From positions 1 to 33,571 of the forward strand of contig DASPZU010000044.1 in the NCBI GenBank assembly GCA_035636095.1: a DNA stretch of 33,571 bases, read 5' to 3'. Shown one piece after another: positions 32,784-33,571 of the stretch; position 1 is the first letter of the stretch, and each line of letters opens with the position of its first letter. This DNA comes from Gp7-AA10 sp035636095. Its GTDB lineage: Bacteria > Acidobacteriota > Thermoanaerobaculia > Gp7-AA8. Made by a program: the position numbers and the translations under genes. The notes under the pieces were generated by a model. It saw nothing but the letters and a program-made list of their open reading frames with translations. It did not search any database and was not told where the DNA came from.

Positions 32784-33313
32784 AGCTCCAGGACGCGCTC
32801 GCGAAGTACGGTCTGTTGCTTCTGCAGGACAAGAAGCTGCCCAGCGCTGTCGGAATCGTCACCGGCCAGGCGGTGTCGGGATCGTGGTGGTCGCATCCGC
32901 GCGCCAATGAGATTTTTCACAAGCTCGATCAGCTCGATGACGCCGTTTCGGCAAAGCTGATCGGCGGCAAGGTCACCTTCGTCCATCCGAAGCTTTTGCC
33001 GGCGCTGGCGGCGGTGGGGGCGGCGCGCGCGCGATGGCAGATGCACGGCTTGTCGCCGGCAGCTCGCAAATTGCTCGCGCGCGTCGATCGCGAAGGAAGC
33101 GTTCGCGCCAGCGGCCCGGCTTCGAAGGAATTGCAGCTTCGGCTTCTGGTGAAGGCTCAGGAAGTGCACACCGAGTCCGGAAGCCACGCGACGGTGTTGG
33201 AACGCTGGCCTCCTTCGAAGCTCGACGCCGAAGAAGGACGCCATCAGCTTCAGACAGCGGCGACGGCGATCGGCGCGGAGTTGCACGATCTGCCCTGGAA
33301 CCGCTTCGCGTAG
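32780..33313 (+). CDS. Conserved protein of unknown function
   Basis: The 177-residue soluble protein starts at TTG 32780, which overlaps the aminotransferase stop as TTGA. It has a Trp-rich motif GSWWSHPRANEIFHKLDQL at about 34-52, then KLIGGKVTFVHPKLLPALAAVG and a basic helical segment after it. I remember a similar SWW-HP pattern in uncharacterised bacterial proteins but no assigned name or role. The four-nucleotide overlap supports a real gene translated with the two upstream genes. It ends five bases before a convergent minus-strand gene; no terminator hairpin is visible between them. Confidence 0.75.
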   Translation: MKLQDALAKYGLLLLQDKKLPSAVGIVTGQAVSGSWWSHPRANEIFHKLDQLDDAVSAKLIGGKVTFVHPKLLPALAAVGAARARWQMHGLSPAARKLLARVDREGSVRASGPASKELQLRLLVKAQEVHTESGSHATVLERWPPSKLDAEEGRHQLQTAATAIGAELHDLPWNRFA

Positions 33314-33317
33314 TCAG

Positions 33318-33571
33318 CTACAGGCGAGGCACGATTTTCTGGGCGAGGGCGATCGACTGTTCCTTCCCCATCGAAAAGGTGCCGACGTAGGTGTGATTAT
33401 TTTTGACCGCCACCACCGTGCCGGTGGTCGGGTCCACCGCCGCTTTGTCGCCGATGCCGGTCAGCGGCTCGAAACTGTTGCTCTTGACCGTCGAGTCATA
33501 CGTCTTCGCGCCATCCTTGACGTCGAAGACGAAGAACGTTTTGGTATCGGCGGCTGCGACCAGCTTGCATT
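33318..33571 (-). CDS. C-terminal part of an unidentified protein (start beyond the window)
   Basis: The last 84 residues or so are visible, entering at the right edge and ending at TAG 33320-33318. They read as a compact domain with LVAAADTKTFFVFDV, SFEPLTGIGDKAAV, VAVKNNHTYVGTF and the final IALAQKIVPRL. The GIGDKA and terminal LAQKIVPRL pattern recalls the substrate-binding-like domains of some bacterial lipoproteins, but I cannot name a family. The gene converges on the 177-residue gene with four bases between them. Confidence 0.75.
   Translation of the reverse strand, partial: CKLVAAADTKTFFVFDVKDGAKTYDSTVKSNSFEPLTGIGDKAAVDPTTGTVVAVKNNHTYVGTFSMGKEQSIALAQKIVPRL

Overview
The window looks like a chromosomal housekeeping segment from a GC-rich, Gram-negative bacterium. 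Lipid A synthesis and export genes (lpxB, an msbA-type ABC exporter, a DUF374 acyltransferase) show an LPS outer membrane. A type-A RNase P RNA, a DUF4388/SPOR-like protein, a DUF6677-like membrane protein and the gene mix recall Acidobacteriota and neighbouring phyla; that placement is an inference from gene content, not from a marker comparison. I see no phage, insertion sequence, plasmid, CRISPR or tRNA.

Layout. Nearly everything from 1 to 30778 lies on the minus strand, so transcription runs from high to low coordinates. At 30802 the direction switches and three plus-strand genes follow (glycosyltransferase, aminotransferase, unknown protein), ending at a minus-strand gene cut by the right edge. 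Reading the minus strand 5' to 3': an alpha/beta hydrolase and uvrC; a DUF4388/SPOR-like protein with a DUF4126 membrane protein; rnpB; an S66 carboxypeptidase, a cNMP-FHA sensor protein, recG and a broken lipoprotein gene; trpS-scpA-scpB-rluB; cmk-rpsA-HU; a HIT protein with two small membrane proteins; lpxB-msbA-DUF374 acyltransferase-yicC-gmk-rpoZ-coaBC-type 4 uracil-DNA glycosylase; a YfhO-like membrane protein with a secreted partner; priA, a DUF5335 protein and a standalone EAL protein. Most neighbours overlap by exactly 4 nt (NTGA) or nearly touch, so these are tightly coupled operons.

How the genes work together. Several conserved modules are visible: chromosome segregation (scpA/scpB), translation and DNA architecture (cmk-rpsA-HU), lipid A disaccharide synthesis, flipping and acylation (lpxB-msbA-DUF374), the yicC-gmk-rpoZ-coaBC block (RNA turnover, GTP supply, RNA polymerase assembly, coenzyme A), and DNA repair and replication restart (uvrC, recG, priA, UDG).

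The most unusual structure is a set of intergenic long-hairpin elements at 8476-8546, 13932-14067, 15161-15250, 18088-18173, 21354-21413, 23884-23967 and 25653-25735. In all but the 21354 element the arms are built from 7- or 8-nt tandem units. The unit sequence differs between loci, yet the two arms of each element stay complementary. Each element begins within about 0-21 nt after the end of the upstream gene, and two of them supply the start codon of the next gene (trpS, S66 peptidase). Two genes contain frame disruptions: the DUF374 acyltransferase at an A10 run (slippage or sequencing error) and a small lipoprotein gene.
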